Source: Chitinophagaceae bacterium | GTDB lineage: Bacteria > Bacteroidota > Bacteroidia > Chitinophagales > Chitinophagaceae | Assembly (NCBI GenBank): GCA_009996555.1 | Contig: JAACZX010000456.1 | Location: 1 to 17,621 of the forward strand | Length of the DNA stretch: 17,621 nt | Reading direction: 5' to 3' | Shown: positions 5,422-14,874 of the stretch, piece by piece | Layout of the letters: the number at the start of each line of letters is the position of its first letter | Numbering within the stretch: position 1 is the stretch's first letter | The notes under the pieces: model-generated | Seen by the model: the letters and a program-made list of their open reading frames with translations, nothing else | What the model was told of the DNA's origin: nothing | The model's database searches: none | Translations under genes and position numbers: made by a program

Positions 5422-8400
5422 ATGGCTGTTGAACAAGGACAAATTGTTAAAAACCTAATTCCATCAGAACCGGTAACAATAAACCATGTCCAAGCCTTGG
5501 GTAACATGGTTTCAATAAAGTTTACAGGTATTAATAGCAATAAGGCAAATTCTAAAGTCATCAGTTCGGATGAGTTTAATTCTTTAGAAGTACTTACAGA
5601 AGAGGGAGCTTTTAATTTCAAAGGTGATCCAACTCGGTTTGCACTATTTGCAGAAGCTGAACGGATCAATTCAGCATATCAATTCGATCCATTATTTGCT
5701 GTCAACTGTAGTATTGTTGACCCACTTCCGCATCAGGTTGAGGCAGTTTATAAATTTCTTCTACCTCTTCCTAAAATACGGTTTCTTTTAGCAGATGATA
5801 CTGGAGCAGGTAAAACAATTATGACCGGCCTTTTGGTAAAGGAGTTAATGATGAGAGGATTGGTAGAAAGGATTTTGATCGTAACACCTGGTGGTTTAAC
5901 AAAGCAATGGCAGGAAGATGAGATGGCAATCAAATTCAATATTCCTTTCACATTAGTGAATCGAAGTTTGTTTTCTTCTGATCCTAATATTTTTCATACA
6001 GCTCCCAGAATTGTTACTTCAATTGATTTTATTTCACGAGAAGATGTATTGAATGTTGCAAGCAACTCTCATTGGGATTTGATCGTGTTTGATGAGTGCC
6101 ATAAGCTATCTGCCTATGACTATGGTAATAAACAATATTTGTCTCTTAGATATAAAGCAGCACAAATTCTATCTCAACAGTGCGAACATATTCTTTTACT
6201 TACTGCAACACCACACAGAGGCAGAACAGACACATTCAAAAAGTTGTTGCAGTTATTAGACGAAGACATATTTGCAACAGATGAAATTGCATCTACTCGT
6301 ATAAAAGAGTTAGAACATAATGGAATCAATAAGTTTTTCATTCGTCGTTTAAAAGAGGATATGAAAGATTGGCAAGGGAATCCTTTATATAAGAATCGCT
6401 CCACACATACAGTTGCATATCAGCTTACAACTGAAGAAAAGGAATTATATGAAGCAGTAACAAGATATTTGACTAAGAAAAAGGAAGAGGCTTCCGAAAC
6501 AAAAAATATTCATGTTTCTCTGGCGCTCACCGTAATGCAACGGAGATTGGTGAGTTCTATTTTTGCTATTAAGAATACATTAGAAAGGAGATGGAGAGCA
6601 TTACAAAGCATTGTTGATGAATTAAATCAAAACCCCAACCTTTGGCATCAAAGGCATAAGATTGATCCCGCATTTAATCAGATTGACGACATTGAAGATT
6701 TTGAAGAGTTAGAGGATGATGAGAGAGATGCACTGGAAAGTATCTTGTCCGACCCAAAGAAATTTAAGTTGTTTACTACAGCGAAGCATCCTAATGAAAT
6801 AATACAGGAAGCAGGAGAAGTTAAGAAGTTGTACGAGATGGCCTTATCGCTTTATAACAGAAGCCAGGAAGAGCAAAAATTCAAAGAGCTACAAAAGTTA
6901 TTAACCTCAGAAAATGTAATTAACGGAGAAAAGCTTGTAATCTTCACTGAACATAAAGACACACTGCTTTATCTTGAAGAACGTCTCTCAAAAAGTGGAG
7001 GATATAAAGTTGCAACAATTCATGGAGGCAAAAATGTGGATGAACGAAGAGAAGCGCAATGGGCCTTTGCAAAACCAGAAACTCAAATTCTAATAGCTAC
7101 AGATGCGGCGGGTGAAGGTATCAATTTGCAGTTTTGCCGTCTCTTAATCAATTGGGATATTCCCTGGAATCCTAACAGACTGGAACAGCGCATGGGTCGT
7201 ATTCATCGCTATGGGCAAAAGCAGGACGTGTTGGTATTTAACTTGGTAGCGAGTAATACAAAAGAAGGTAAAGTATTGGAACGATTGCTCACCAAGCTCG
7301 ATATTATAAGGGATAGCATCGGCGATGATCGGGTGTATGATGTAATACAGGATGTATTGGAGGGAGTCGGTTTAGATGACATTATTAATTCTGTTTTTAA
7401 CGGAAAACAAACATCATTAGATGAGTTTTTAGCACAAGACGATAATGCGCTGAAATTAAAGTTCTCTGAGAAAATAAAAGAACAAAAAGAGAAATTAGCG
7501 CATAGCACGGTTGACTATAAAGATGCGAGGCAATTAAAGGAAAACTCTGACGAAAAAAGATTGCAGCCAATTTATATCCGTTTGTTTTTCGAGAAAGCCT
7601 TTCAGCATATTGGCGGTGAATTTACTGAGCTTCGTCCTTCTATTTACCGTATAGACAAATTGCCGGAATCAGTTGCTACTACCCTTCGAAATGTTTATAC
7701 CATATATGCCGATAATATCAGGCAGATTCAATTCTGTTTTGACAAACAAGTATTTCTTGATTATCAAAATGTGGGTGATCTTGGGAAAGTACATTACATT
7801 AATCCAGGCAATCCGGTCTTTGATAGCCTTATTAAAGTAGTGCGAAATCAGTACAGGGAAGATATGTTGAAGGGAACTATACTTATCTCTCCCGATGATA
7901 AAGAAGAATATTTGGCCTTTTTTGTAAAATCTCAAATCGTTGATAATAGAGAGAGCAAAAAGGATGATAGTATTGCTGATGAACAGTTGGTAATGGTCTA
8001 TCAAGCTAAAGACGGTCAGTTTCACATTACCTCTCCTGCGAAGTTTATTGACTTACATGCACCGGCTGAGTTTGCAAAACCAATTGAGCCACCTGAAGTA
8101 GTAAATCAAAATGAAGTAGTGCAATGGAGTTTTGCCAATATAACTCATGGCCAGTTTGAAGACACTAAGGCACATGTACAAAAAGATTCAGCAGATCGAA
8201 GAAAATATTTGGAAGCTGCTTTCACCCAAGTGATTATGGATTTGCAAGTGCAGATAGCCGAATTACAGGAAAAAGTATTGATGGGTGATGCTAAAGTGCA
8301 GGAGAAAATTCAAAAAAAGCAGGACCGAATTAATGAACTGATACTTAAAAAGCAAAACCGTTTAGAAAGCCTCGAATTAATGACACAGCTTAATCCTAAA

Positions 8401-8853
8401 GCTCCTGAAATATTGGGCTGTGCATATGTTGTGCCCCTTACACAAGTTGAATATACAGGGCATTACGGTATGAGCCGTGATGACGAGTCAGAAGCTATTG
8501 CAATGCAGGTGGCAATGGATTTCGAAATAAGTGAAGGTTGGAAACCCAAAGATGTTTCTGCCAATAACGAGGGCTACGACATCCGCAGTGTCAGTCCCGT
8601 TGATTTGAAACGGTACATAGAGGTAAAGGGCCGCAGCGGTTCTGATGGCAGTGTAATGCTTTCTGAAAACGAAATGAACCGTTTGGCTCAGTTGGGTGAA
8701 GCAGCCTGGCTCTACATCATAGTCAATTGTAAAAGCAATCCAGAGCTGTTTAGAATTCAAAACCCGGCCAAATCCCTGAAATTTGAACTGAAAACCAAGG
8801 GAATACAGTATTTCCTGCCTATGAATGAGTGGAAATCCAAATTAATTGAGTAA
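5422..8853 (+). CDS. SNF2-family helicase with C-terminal DUF3883 nuclease-like domain
   Basis: A superfamily 2 DNA translocase of the SNF2/HepA type, as in DISARM (DrmD-like) and helicase-methylase-ATPase systems. The first RecA lobe has motif I G128-AGK131-T132, motif II D224-E-C-H227 and motif III T261-A-T-P. The second lobe has D561-AAGEG (motif V) and Q589-RMGRIHR596 (motif VI). A charged coiled coil spans about 935-995. The C-terminus (about 1020-1140) fits DUF3883, a PD-(D/E)xK-like fold: GYD1053 and E1067-V-K1069 form the D-x13-E-x-K pattern, so a nuclease activity is possible. Length 1143 is normal for such fusions. It heads the defence operon and would act on DNA in the cytoplasm. 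Confidence 0.9.
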   Translation: MAVEQGQIVKNLIPSEPVTINHVQALGNMVSIKFTGINSNKANSKVISSDEFNSLEVLTEEGAFNFKGDPTRFALFAEAERINSAYQFDPLFAVNCSIVDPLPHQVEAVYKFLLPLPKIRFLLADDTGAGKTIMTGLLVKELMMRGLVERILIVTPGGLTKQWQEDEMAIKFNIPFTLVNRSLFSSDPNIFHTAPRIVTSIDFISREDVLNVASNSHWDLIVFDECHKLSAYDYGNKQYLSLRYKAAQILSQQCEHILLLTATPHRGRTDTFKKLLQLLDEDIFATDEIASTRIKELEHNGINKFFIRRLKEDMKDWQGNPLYKNRSTHTVAYQLTTEEKELYEAVTRYLTKKKEEASETKNIHVSLALTVMQRRLVSSIFAIKNTLERRWRALQSIVDELNQNPNLWHQRHKIDPAFNQIDDIEDFEELEDDERDALESILSDPKKFKLFTTAKHPNEIIQEAGEVKKLYEMALSLYNRSQEEQKFKELQKLLTSENVINGEKLVIFTEHKDTLLYLEERLSKSGGYKVATIHGGKNVDERREAQWAFAKPETQILIATDAAGEGINLQFCRLLINWDIPWNPNRLEQRMGRIHRYGQKQDVLVFNLVASNTKEGKVLERLLTKLDIIRDSIGDDRVYDVIQDVLEGVGLDDIINSVFNGKQTSLDEFLAQDDNALKLKFSEKIKEQKEKLAHSTVDYKDARQLKENSDEKRLQPIYIRLFFEKAFQHIGGEFTELRPSIYRIDKLPESVATTLRNVYTIYADNIRQIQFCFDKQVFLDYQNVGDLGKVHYINPGNPVFDSLIKVVRNQYREDMLKGTILISPDDKEEYLAFFVKSQIVDNRESKKDDSIADEQLVMVYQAKDGQFHITSPAKFIDLHAPAEFAKPIEPPEVVNQNEVVQWSFANITHGQFEDTKAHVQKDSADRRKYLEAAFTQVIMDLQVQIAELQEKVLMGDAKVQEKIQKKQDRINELILKKQNRLESLELMTQLNPKAPEILGCAYVVPLTQVEYTGHYGMSRDDESEAIAMQVAMDFEISEGWKPKDVSANNEGYDIRSVSPVDLKRYIEVKGRSGSDGSVMLSENEMNRLAQLGEAAWLYIIVNCKSNPELFRIQNPAKSLKFELKTKGIQYFLPMNEWKSKLIE

Positions 8854-8857
8854 GTTT

Positions 8858-8909
8858 GTTCACAAAAAATAATTGTTCACGTTTTCGTGAACACAAAAAT
8901 TAAGTGAAC
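8858..8909. promoter_or_regulatory. symmetric four-half-site operator before the AbiE-like pair
   Basis: GTTCAC occurs at 8858-8863 and 8875-8880, and its inverse GTGAAC at 8887-8892 and 8904-8909. Both spacers between like-oriented sites are 11 bases. The whole array is symmetric about 8883.5, with the core GTTCACG-TTTT-CGTGAAC. It begins 4 bases after the helicase stop and touches the ATG at 8910. In known AbiE systems the antitoxin AbiEi binds inverted repeats in its own promoter (family knowledge), so this is the likely autoregulatory operator and marks an internal promoter. Confidence 0.75.
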
Positions 8910-9908
8910 ATGAATGAGCAGGAAATCATACACCTTGCTTTGGAAAATCTTCAAAAGAATACCCAAATACAGGGTAAGTGGGAAGCGCATGACCATCAGG
9001 AAACAGATGGACAACTTATTTTAAATATAGACGACCAGCATATCAGGTACTATGTAGAAATTAAGAACGAATTGCGGAATCATCAAATACAGCAAATGAT
9101 AGCTTTTAATCAGTACCACAAACCTCTGATGGTTGTGGCCCCACGATTATTTCCCAAAATTAAAGAAGAACTCAGGCATAATAACATTGCTTACCTGGAG
9201 GCAAACGGCAATATTTTCATGAAGAACAAGGAAACTACCTTGTGGATTGATACCAACAAGCCTTTTGAAGGAGATAAAAAAACGGGAACAAGGGCATTCA
9301 CCAAAACAGGGTTAAAAGTTGTGTTTCAGTTTCTGATAAATGAAGACTGGATACACAGGCCTTACAGGCAAATTGCAGAGCAAACAGGAACTGGCATTGG
9401 TAATATCACAAATATTATAACAGGGTTAAAACAAGACGGGTTCTTGCTTCCAATTGCAAAGAATGAATATAAGCTGACTAACAAAAAAGAATTGCTGAAT
9501 AAATGGATCGTAGCGTATGACATGCGGCTAAAGCCAACATTGAAAATTGGTACGTTCCGCTTTTTGAAGGAAGAGGACTTTATTAATTGGAAAAGGCTAC
9601 CAATACGAAACGGTAAAACATGGTGGGGCGGTGAGCCTGCTGGTGATTTATTTACTAATTTTCTACGTCCGGTTGAATTGACTTTATACACAACAGAGAC
9701 AAGAAACGAACTGATAAAAAATTACAGACTGATACCAGACGATAAAGGAAATGTAAAAGCATATCAAAAATTCTGGCAATATGATGAAGTAAATGATAAC
9801 GTAGTGCCTCCATTACTTGTATATGCAGACTTGATGAATAGCAATGACAGACGCTGCACAGAAACAGCACAAAAGATTTACGATGAGTTCTTACAAAATA
9901 AATTATGA
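8910..9908 (+). CDS. AbiEi-like antitoxin/transcriptional regulator
   Basis: The first gene of an AbiE-like type IV toxin-antitoxin pair. The N-terminal part (about 1-110) resembles a restriction-endonuclease-like fold: strand YYVE50-I-K52 and the later LEANGNIFM, typical of AbiEi_2-type proteins. A winged HTH follows at about 133-180 (KVVFQFLINEDWIHRPYRQIAEQTGTGIGNITNIITGL). The C-terminal 150 residues contain WWGGEPAGDL. The role would be to repress the pair and to counter the partner's toxicity. I chose ATG 8910; GTG 8904 is part of the operator. The 3' end overlaps the nucleotidyltransferase gene by 26 bp. The family assignment is from remembered pattern, not a search. Confidence 0.72.
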   Translation: MNEQEIIHLALENLQKNTQIQGKWEAHDHQETDGQLILNIDDQHIRYYVEIKNELRNHQIQQMIAFNQYHKPLMVVAPRLFPKIKEELRHNNIAYLEANGNIFMKNKETTLWIDTNKPFEGDKKTGTRAFTKTGLKVVFQFLINEDWIHRPYRQIAEQTGTGIGNITNIITGLKQDGFLLPIAKNEYKLTNKKELLNKWIVAYDMRLKPTLKIGTFRFLKEEDFINWKRLPIRNGKTWWGGEPAGDLFTNFLRPVELTLYTTETRNELIKNYRLIPDDKGNVKAYQKFWQYDEVNDNVVPPLLVYADLMNSNDRRCTETAQKIYDEFLQNKL

Positions 9909-10737
9909 GCAACTGCGGCAGCAACCTGAAATAACAGAAATGCTGTTTGCGTTGGAAAGAGGCTTAGAAAAATTCGGGATCGACTTTTATTTAGTAGGTG
10001 CTGTTGCACGAGATGTTTGGATGACTGGAATTAATAAAATATCTCCCCGGCGAACAACAGGCGATATAGATTTTGCGGTCTTGATAAACGATAAAGGAAC
10101 TTATGAAGCTTTAAAAGAGTATTTAATAAACAGCGAAGGCTTTCACCCTTACAAAGGCAATGCCTTTGTGTTAATATGGAAAGATAAAACTGAAGTGGAT
10201 TTATTACCCTTTGGAGCTATTGAAGATGAAGAAGGTAAAGTCATAACAAGCGGAGTGGGCTTAACTACCATAAGCTTGCAAGGCTTTACAGAGGTATATG
10301 AAGAAGGATTGCCGGAATTAGAACTGGAGGGTAAACACCAGTTTAAATTTTGTACGCTGCCAGGTATTGTTTTATTAAAAATGATAGCCTGGGATGATCG
10401 GCCAGTGGAAAGAAGAGATGATATAAAAGACATCAGTGACATATTGAACTACTTTTTTGATATGTACGACAATGAAATATGGGATAACCATAGCGATTTA
10501 TTTAGCGAAGATGATGCGGAGTTAAAACACATAGCAGCAAGAGTTATGGGTAGGGAAATGAGTAAAATTGCTAAACGAAATGAAAAGCTCTTCAGCAGGA
10601 TTGAAGGAATACTAAATGCGAACACAGATGATACACCCAACAGTAAAATGGGTGCAATTATGATAGAATATTTTGATAACACGGTGGAAGATAATGTGCA
10701 GTTGTTGCAACAATTAAAACAAGGCTTTACAGAATGA
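9883..10737 (+). CDS. AbiEii-like nucleotidyltransferase (putative toxin)
   Basis: A DNA polymerase beta-type nucleotidyltransferase, the toxin partner in AbiE-like systems. AbiEii-class enzymes move nucleotides onto RNA, often tRNA, and block growth (family knowledge). Visible motifs are the fold entry LVGAVARDVW, then R-T-T-G-D61-I-D63 with the two metal-binding Asp, and a third Asp, D106, in EVDLLPFG. All three catalytic Asp are intact. The C-terminal half is helical and acidic. ATG 9883 gives a natural 26-bp overlap with the AbiEi-like gene; an in-frame ATG at 9844 is possible. Its stop overlaps the methylase start as ATGA, so the toxin and the methylase are probably translationally coupled. 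Confidence 0.78.
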   Translation: MSSYKINYEQLRQQPEITEMLFALERGLEKFGIDFYLVGAVARDVWMTGINKISPRRTTGDIDFAVLINDKGTYEALKEYLINSEGFHPYKGNAFVLIWKDKTEVDLLPFGAIEDEEGKVITSGVGLTTISLQGFTEVYEEGLPELELEGKHQFKFCTLPGIVLLKMIAWDDRPVERRDDIKDISDILNYFFDMYDNEIWDNHSDLFSEDDAELKHIAARVMGREMSKIAKRNEKLFSRIEGILNANTDDTPNSKMGAIMIEYFDNTVEDNVQLLQQLKQGFTE

Positions 10738-13700
10738 TGCAGGCAAAGAAACTAATTGAGGTGGCATTACCGATAAAAGAAATATCGGCGGAAAGTGTTA
10801 GAGATAAATCTATAAGGCATGGCCATATAAGTACTTTACACCTGTGGTGGGCAAGGCGACCATTGCCGGTTTGCCGGGCTGTTGTTTTTGCAAGCCTTGT
10901 ACCCGATCCATTAGATGAAAATTGTCCACAGGCTTTTAAAGACGCAGTAGAGACAGTATTAGGGAAGAATGGCAATATCGGCGATCCATATAAACCGTAT
11001 GATGACATACCTTATACAGTAGCTGTTGATAAAATGGAAGACAACCTGCGTAACAGGTTATTAATGTTCATTGGTAAATACTCCAACGAATTTTCTGCAA
11101 ACGAAAAGGCGGGAAAAACAACAGCATCTGGTAAACAATTAAGTGATGCAAGCCTCATAAAGTGGGATAATAAAAACAACGAAGAAATTATTAACAAAGC
11201 AAGAAAGCTGATTTGGGTTGCTCATAATACAAGTAGCGGCGAAACTGCTACTAAATTATTGGCTGATTTTGATGCGGCATATAAGGCAATTAGGGATACA
11301 GAAGATGAATTGTATAGCATAGTGGACAGACATGTTGCCACAAAAGAAATTGCTACTAAAGAAACTGCACTGCGTGATGCTATTGAAGCATTTTTGGATA
11401 GAATGCCAAAAGTGTTTGATCCCTTTGCAGGTGGTGGTGCAATACCATTAGAAGCTGCAAGATTGGGTTGCCGCACTTTTGGGAATGACATTAACCCCGT
11501 AGCACACATTATACAAAAAGGTAGCCTTGAGTTTCCCCAAAAATTTGGTAAACAAATTACCTATAGCAAAGAAGCATTTGAACAATTATACGGTAGAGCA
11601 GAATTAGAAAAATGGTGTAAGGAAAATGGTAGACATGCTGATGCAGAAGGATTGAAAATTGAAATACAAAATCGACTTTCTTTTGATATTGATTTTTATG
11701 CACGAAAAATATTGTCGGAAGTTGAAAATGAAATTGGGCAACTATATCCCGCTGATAAAAGTGGGAATAAACCTGTTGCATATTATTGGGCTTATTTCGC
11801 AAAGTGTAGTAATCCAAGTTGCCGTGAAAATGTCCCTCTTTTAAAAGATTATTATCTGGTTAACAAAGCCGACAAGAAAGTTTACCTGCAATTGAATGTG
11901 TCCGATAAGAAAATTGAATACGAAATCAAATCTGGAACACACAAACAAAGCGCAACATTCGAAAAGAAAAAGTTGATATGTCCTTTTTGTAACAATATTA
12001 CCAATGATAAAGAATTAAAGGGACAATTTGCTAACGGCAGTCCATTCAAAAAAATATTAGCTGTAATTACAAACGAAAAAAGCGGTAAAGGTTATAGACT
12101 TCCTTATGATTTTGAAAACAATATTGAAGAAAGTATTGAAAGGGAAAATGATATTAATGAGGAAATAACAAAAAATGATACGAGGAGTTTTTGGTTAACA
12201 CTATGGGGCGTAGATACCTGGGGCAAAATGTTTTCAAATCGTCAACTTAATTTTCTAAATGTTTTATCAAAAAAAATTACTGAGTCATTTACAGTTGAAG
12301 ACTCTGAAAATAAATCATACTCAACTGCTATCGCAACATATTTAGCAATTTGGTTTGACAGAATTGCTGTTGTAAATACCTCGTTTGGAAGATGGCATAT
12401 TTCCCGAGAAACTCTTGAGCATCCGTATTCAAGACAAGGTATAGCCATGACATTCGACTATCCTGAAGTGAACCCTTTCTCAGGTGGTACAGGAAGTTCT
12501 TTAAATATGCTTGATTGGGTAACCAGATACGTTGAATCGGAATCTTCACAACCATTTATTGCTGTATGTGATAATGCAGCAAGTGGGGAAAGAAGCCAGT
12601 TCCCAGATAAGTATCTTACTTCTGTCGTTACTGACCCCCCTTATTATGATGCAGTTCCCTATGCTGATTTATCCGATTTCTTTTACGTTTGGCAAAAGAG
12701 AGTATTAGGTACTTTATACCCGTTAAATTTTGCAACTCCTAAAACGCCTAAATCAGAGGAATGTACCGCACTAAAGCATCATCATGAAGGAAGTATTGAG
12801 AAGGCCAAAAAGCATTTTGAAGATAAACTTCTCCAAATATTCGACGCAATTGAGCATCAGACTGAAAGTGTTGTAAGTATTTTATTTGCTCACCAAAGTA
12901 CAGAGGCGTGGACAACGCTTTGTAATTCTATTCTTCAAGCCAGAATGAATATTACAGGTAGTTGGGCAATTGACACCGAAATGACAAATAGAGCCATCGG
13001 TTTGGCTGGTGCAGCTCTGGAGTCTTCAGTTACGGTGTCTTGTCGTCCATCTCAACGCAATGGCTTTGGAGCATATAAAACCGTAAAAAAAGAAATTGAA
13101 AAAACAGTAGCGAAAAAAGTTGATGAATTATATCATCTTGGTTTTCGTGGAGCAGATTTATTAACAGCTTGTTTTGGGCAAGCTGTAAGTGAATTTGGTA
13201 AATATGAAAAAGTAGAGAAAGCAGATGGTAGAGAAGTAACAGTAGCAGAGTTATTAGAGATGGCAAGAGAAAGTGCCTTTAATGCCTTATTAAAGGGATT
13301 TGATGGGGATGATTTTACCAAATTTTATATTGGCTGGTTACAGTTATATGGTTTTGCAGAAAGTGATTTTGATGATGCTGCTAAATTCAGCCGGGTTGGT
13401 TTAAGCATTGATGTGCAGGAATTGTTTGAAGAACATATTTTAATAAAGAATCAAAACAAGCAAACCTTGGGTGGGTTTGAGCAACGTATTAATGCCAATA
13501 AAAATATTGGCGAAAAGGCTAATAATTTATTAATTGACCAGGTTCACAGAGCTATGGCCCTGTATAAAGGCACAAACAGGAATGCATTGTTACAGTATAT
13601 TGGAAAAGTGGCCGGAAGCCCGGAAAGTAATTTCTGGAGAGTAGTAACTTCATTATGCGAGGTGTTGCCATCGGGTAGCGAAGATCATAAGCAGGCAATT

Positions 13701-13787
13701 GGGCTTGTAACAAATAAAGAAAGCCTGTTACGTGAAAGTAAAACAGTACAAGCTTCGGTTTCAGAACAAACTAAAATGTTTGAATAA
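10734..13787 (+). CDS. DUF1156 adenine-specific DNA methylase
   Basis: A large S-adenosylmethionine-dependent DNA (adenine-N6) methyltransferase of the DUF1156/COG1743 type. The N-terminus (KKLIEVALPIKEISAESVRDK, then HISTLHLWWARRPLPVCRAVV) is the DUF1156 signature. SAM-binding motif I is F228-D-P-F-A-G-G-G235; the catalytic motif is D634-P-P-Y637 followed by YDAVPYADLSDFFYVW. Between them, C358-x4-C363 and C416-x2-C419 form a four-Cys zinc ribbon, probably part of target recognition. Length 1017 is normal. The ATG at 10734 overlaps the nucleotidyltransferase stop (ATGA). It would modify host DNA so that the helicase and ATPase spare it. The same partners occur in helicase-methylase-ATPase anti-phage loci. 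Confidence 0.92.
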   Translation: MMQAKKLIEVALPIKEISAESVRDKSIRHGHISTLHLWWARRPLPVCRAVVFASLVPDPLDENCPQAFKDAVETVLGKNGNIGDPYKPYDDIPYTVAVDKMEDNLRNRLLMFIGKYSNEFSANEKAGKTTASGKQLSDASLIKWDNKNNEEIINKARKLIWVAHNTSSGETATKLLADFDAAYKAIRDTEDELYSIVDRHVATKEIATKETALRDAIEAFLDRMPKVFDPFAGGGAIPLEAARLGCRTFGNDINPVAHIIQKGSLEFPQKFGKQITYSKEAFEQLYGRAELEKWCKENGRHADAEGLKIEIQNRLSFDIDFYARKILSEVENEIGQLYPADKSGNKPVAYYWAYFAKCSNPSCRENVPLLKDYYLVNKADKKVYLQLNVSDKKIEYEIKSGTHKQSATFEKKKLICPFCNNITNDKELKGQFANGSPFKKILAVITNEKSGKGYRLPYDFENNIEESIERENDINEEITKNDTRSFWLTLWGVDTWGKMFSNRQLNFLNVLSKKITESFTVEDSENKSYSTAIATYLAIWFDRIAVVNTSFGRWHISRETLEHPYSRQGIAMTFDYPEVNPFSGGTGSSLNMLDWVTRYVESESSQPFIAVCDNAASGERSQFPDKYLTSVVTDPPYYDAVPYADLSDFFYVWQKRVLGTLYPLNFATPKTPKSEECTALKHHHEGSIEKAKKHFEDKLLQIFDAIEHQTESVVSILFAHQSTEAWTTLCNSILQARMNITGSWAIDTEMTNRAIGLAGAALESSVTVSCRPSQRNGFGAYKTVKKEIEKTVAKKVDELYHLGFRGADLLTACFGQAVSEFGKYEKVEKADGREVTVAELLEMARESAFNALLKGFDGDDFTKFYIGWLQLYGFAESDFDDAAKFSRVGLSIDVQELFEEHILIKNQNKQTLGGFEQRINANKNIGEKANNLLIDQVHRAMALYKGTNRNALLQYIGKVAGSPESNFWRVVTSLCEVLPSGSEDHKQAIGLVTNKESLLRESKTVQASVSEQTKMFE

Positions 13788-13797
13788 AAGCAGATAA

Positions 13798-14874
13798 ATG
13801 AATGAAGTCGAAAAAATAGAAAGTCAACTGCCTTATAATCCAAGTGATGTGGATATAAGACAACAACGTTTTTCAATCAGTAATCTGATGAACATGATTA
13901 CTCATAGTGAAATTGAATTGTGGAGAGAGGAGGATTACCAAAGAAAAGGTAATCAATGGAGTGATGAACAAAAGAGTAGATTAATTGAGTCTCTTATCAT
14001 GCGAATACCACTGCCAATTTTTTACTTTGACGGAAGTGAGCATCCCTGGAAAATTATTGATGGCTTGCATAGATTAACGACACTTTACACGTTCACAAAG
14101 GGCCAAAGTTTCAGACTTGAAAACCTTGAATATTTATCGGAACTAAATGGTAAGTCATTTTTTGAGTTACCATTCAAATACAGGCGAGTTATTGAAGAGT
14201 CAACAATTGAAGCTTATTTAATTAATCCAGGGACTCCCGATAAAGTGAAACTAAATATTTTTCAACGTATCAACACTGGCGGTAGTTCACTAAGTAGACA
14301 GGAAATCCGAAATGCTTATTATAGAGGCAAGCCATCTGACTTTATCAACAAGCTATCTACTGAACCATCGTTTTTAGATGCAACTGGTAATCGCATTAGT
14401 TATAGGCGAATGAAAGATAAAGAGACTGTTTTAAGGTTTTACTCTTTTTATATGTACTTTGATCGATACACTCCACCAATGGAGAAATTCCTTGATTACG
14501 CAATGGAATCAGTCTTTACTGTTGATGATAAGACTCTTTCCGACATAAGTGAAAGGTTTCGAAGAAGTATGTTGGCAGCCATTAGTATATTTCAGGGGAG
14601 TGCTTTTTATACATTAGATATAAATGGCAAAAGAGAAGGTAAATCACCAAACATTGCTTTGTTTGAAGCATGGTCGGTTAATATTGCGAAACTTGAGCAA
14701 TATCAAATTGATATTTTAGTAAAAAAGCGCACATTATTATTGGATAGATTTATTAATCAACTTCAGTTTGCTGATTTTTATAAGTCTATATCCACAAGTA
14801 CAGCAAGTAAAAAAGCTGTTTTTACTCGATTTGAGAATATTAAGAAACTTATAAATGATATAGTAAATGCTTAG
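13798..14874 (+). CDS. stand-alone DUF262 (GmrS-like N-domain) protein
   Basis: DUF262 is a ParB/Srx-type NTP-binding fold found in GmrSD type IV restriction enzymes and in several other defence proteins. The sequence shows YQRKGNQWSDEQKSRLIESL with IPLPIFYFDG, then D88-G-L-H-R92-LTTL (usual DGQQR or DGLQR, here with His), then FQRINTGGSSLSRQEIRNA. The C-terminal part (about 190-358) is helical. The HNH nuclease domain DUF1524 (GmrD) that completes GmrSD is absent, both in the protein and next to it. It starts 10 bp after the methylase and overlaps the next gene by 8 bp, so it works with the ATPase. It is probably a nucleotide-sensing or regulatory partner (inference). Confidence 0.85.
   Translation: MNEVEKIESQLPYNPSDVDIRQQRFSISNLMNMITHSEIELWREEDYQRKGNQWSDEQKSRLIESLIMRIPLPIFYFDGSEHPWKIIDGLHRLTTLYTFTKGQSFRLENLEYLSELNGKSFFELPFKYRRVIEESTIEAYLINPGTPDKVKLNIFQRINTGGSSLSRQEIRNAYYRGKPSDFINKLSTEPSFLDATGNRISYRRMKDKETVLRFYSFYMYFDRYTPPMEKFLDYAMESVFTVDDKTLSDISERFRRSMLAAISIFQGSAFYTLDINGKREGKSPNIALFEAWSVNIAKLEQYQIDILVKKRTLLLDRFINQLQFADFYKSISTSTASKKAVFTRFENIKKLINDIVNA

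Noticed and set aside
7669..8025. Long antisense frame (118 codons) opposite the helicase gene, and other antisense frames opposite the large genes.
   Set aside because: They mirror strongly supported coding regions, have biased composition, and have no leader or recognisable domain.
4991..10055. ATCTCCCCGGCGAAC occurs at 4991-5005 and 10041-10055.
   Set aside because: The copies lie inside two unrelated genes in different reading frames, with no similar flanks; chance is the simplest explanation.
11334..11370. ATKEI-ATKET short internal repeat in the methylase.
   Set aside because: A single imperfect five-residue duplication in a linker; no sign of a functional repeat.
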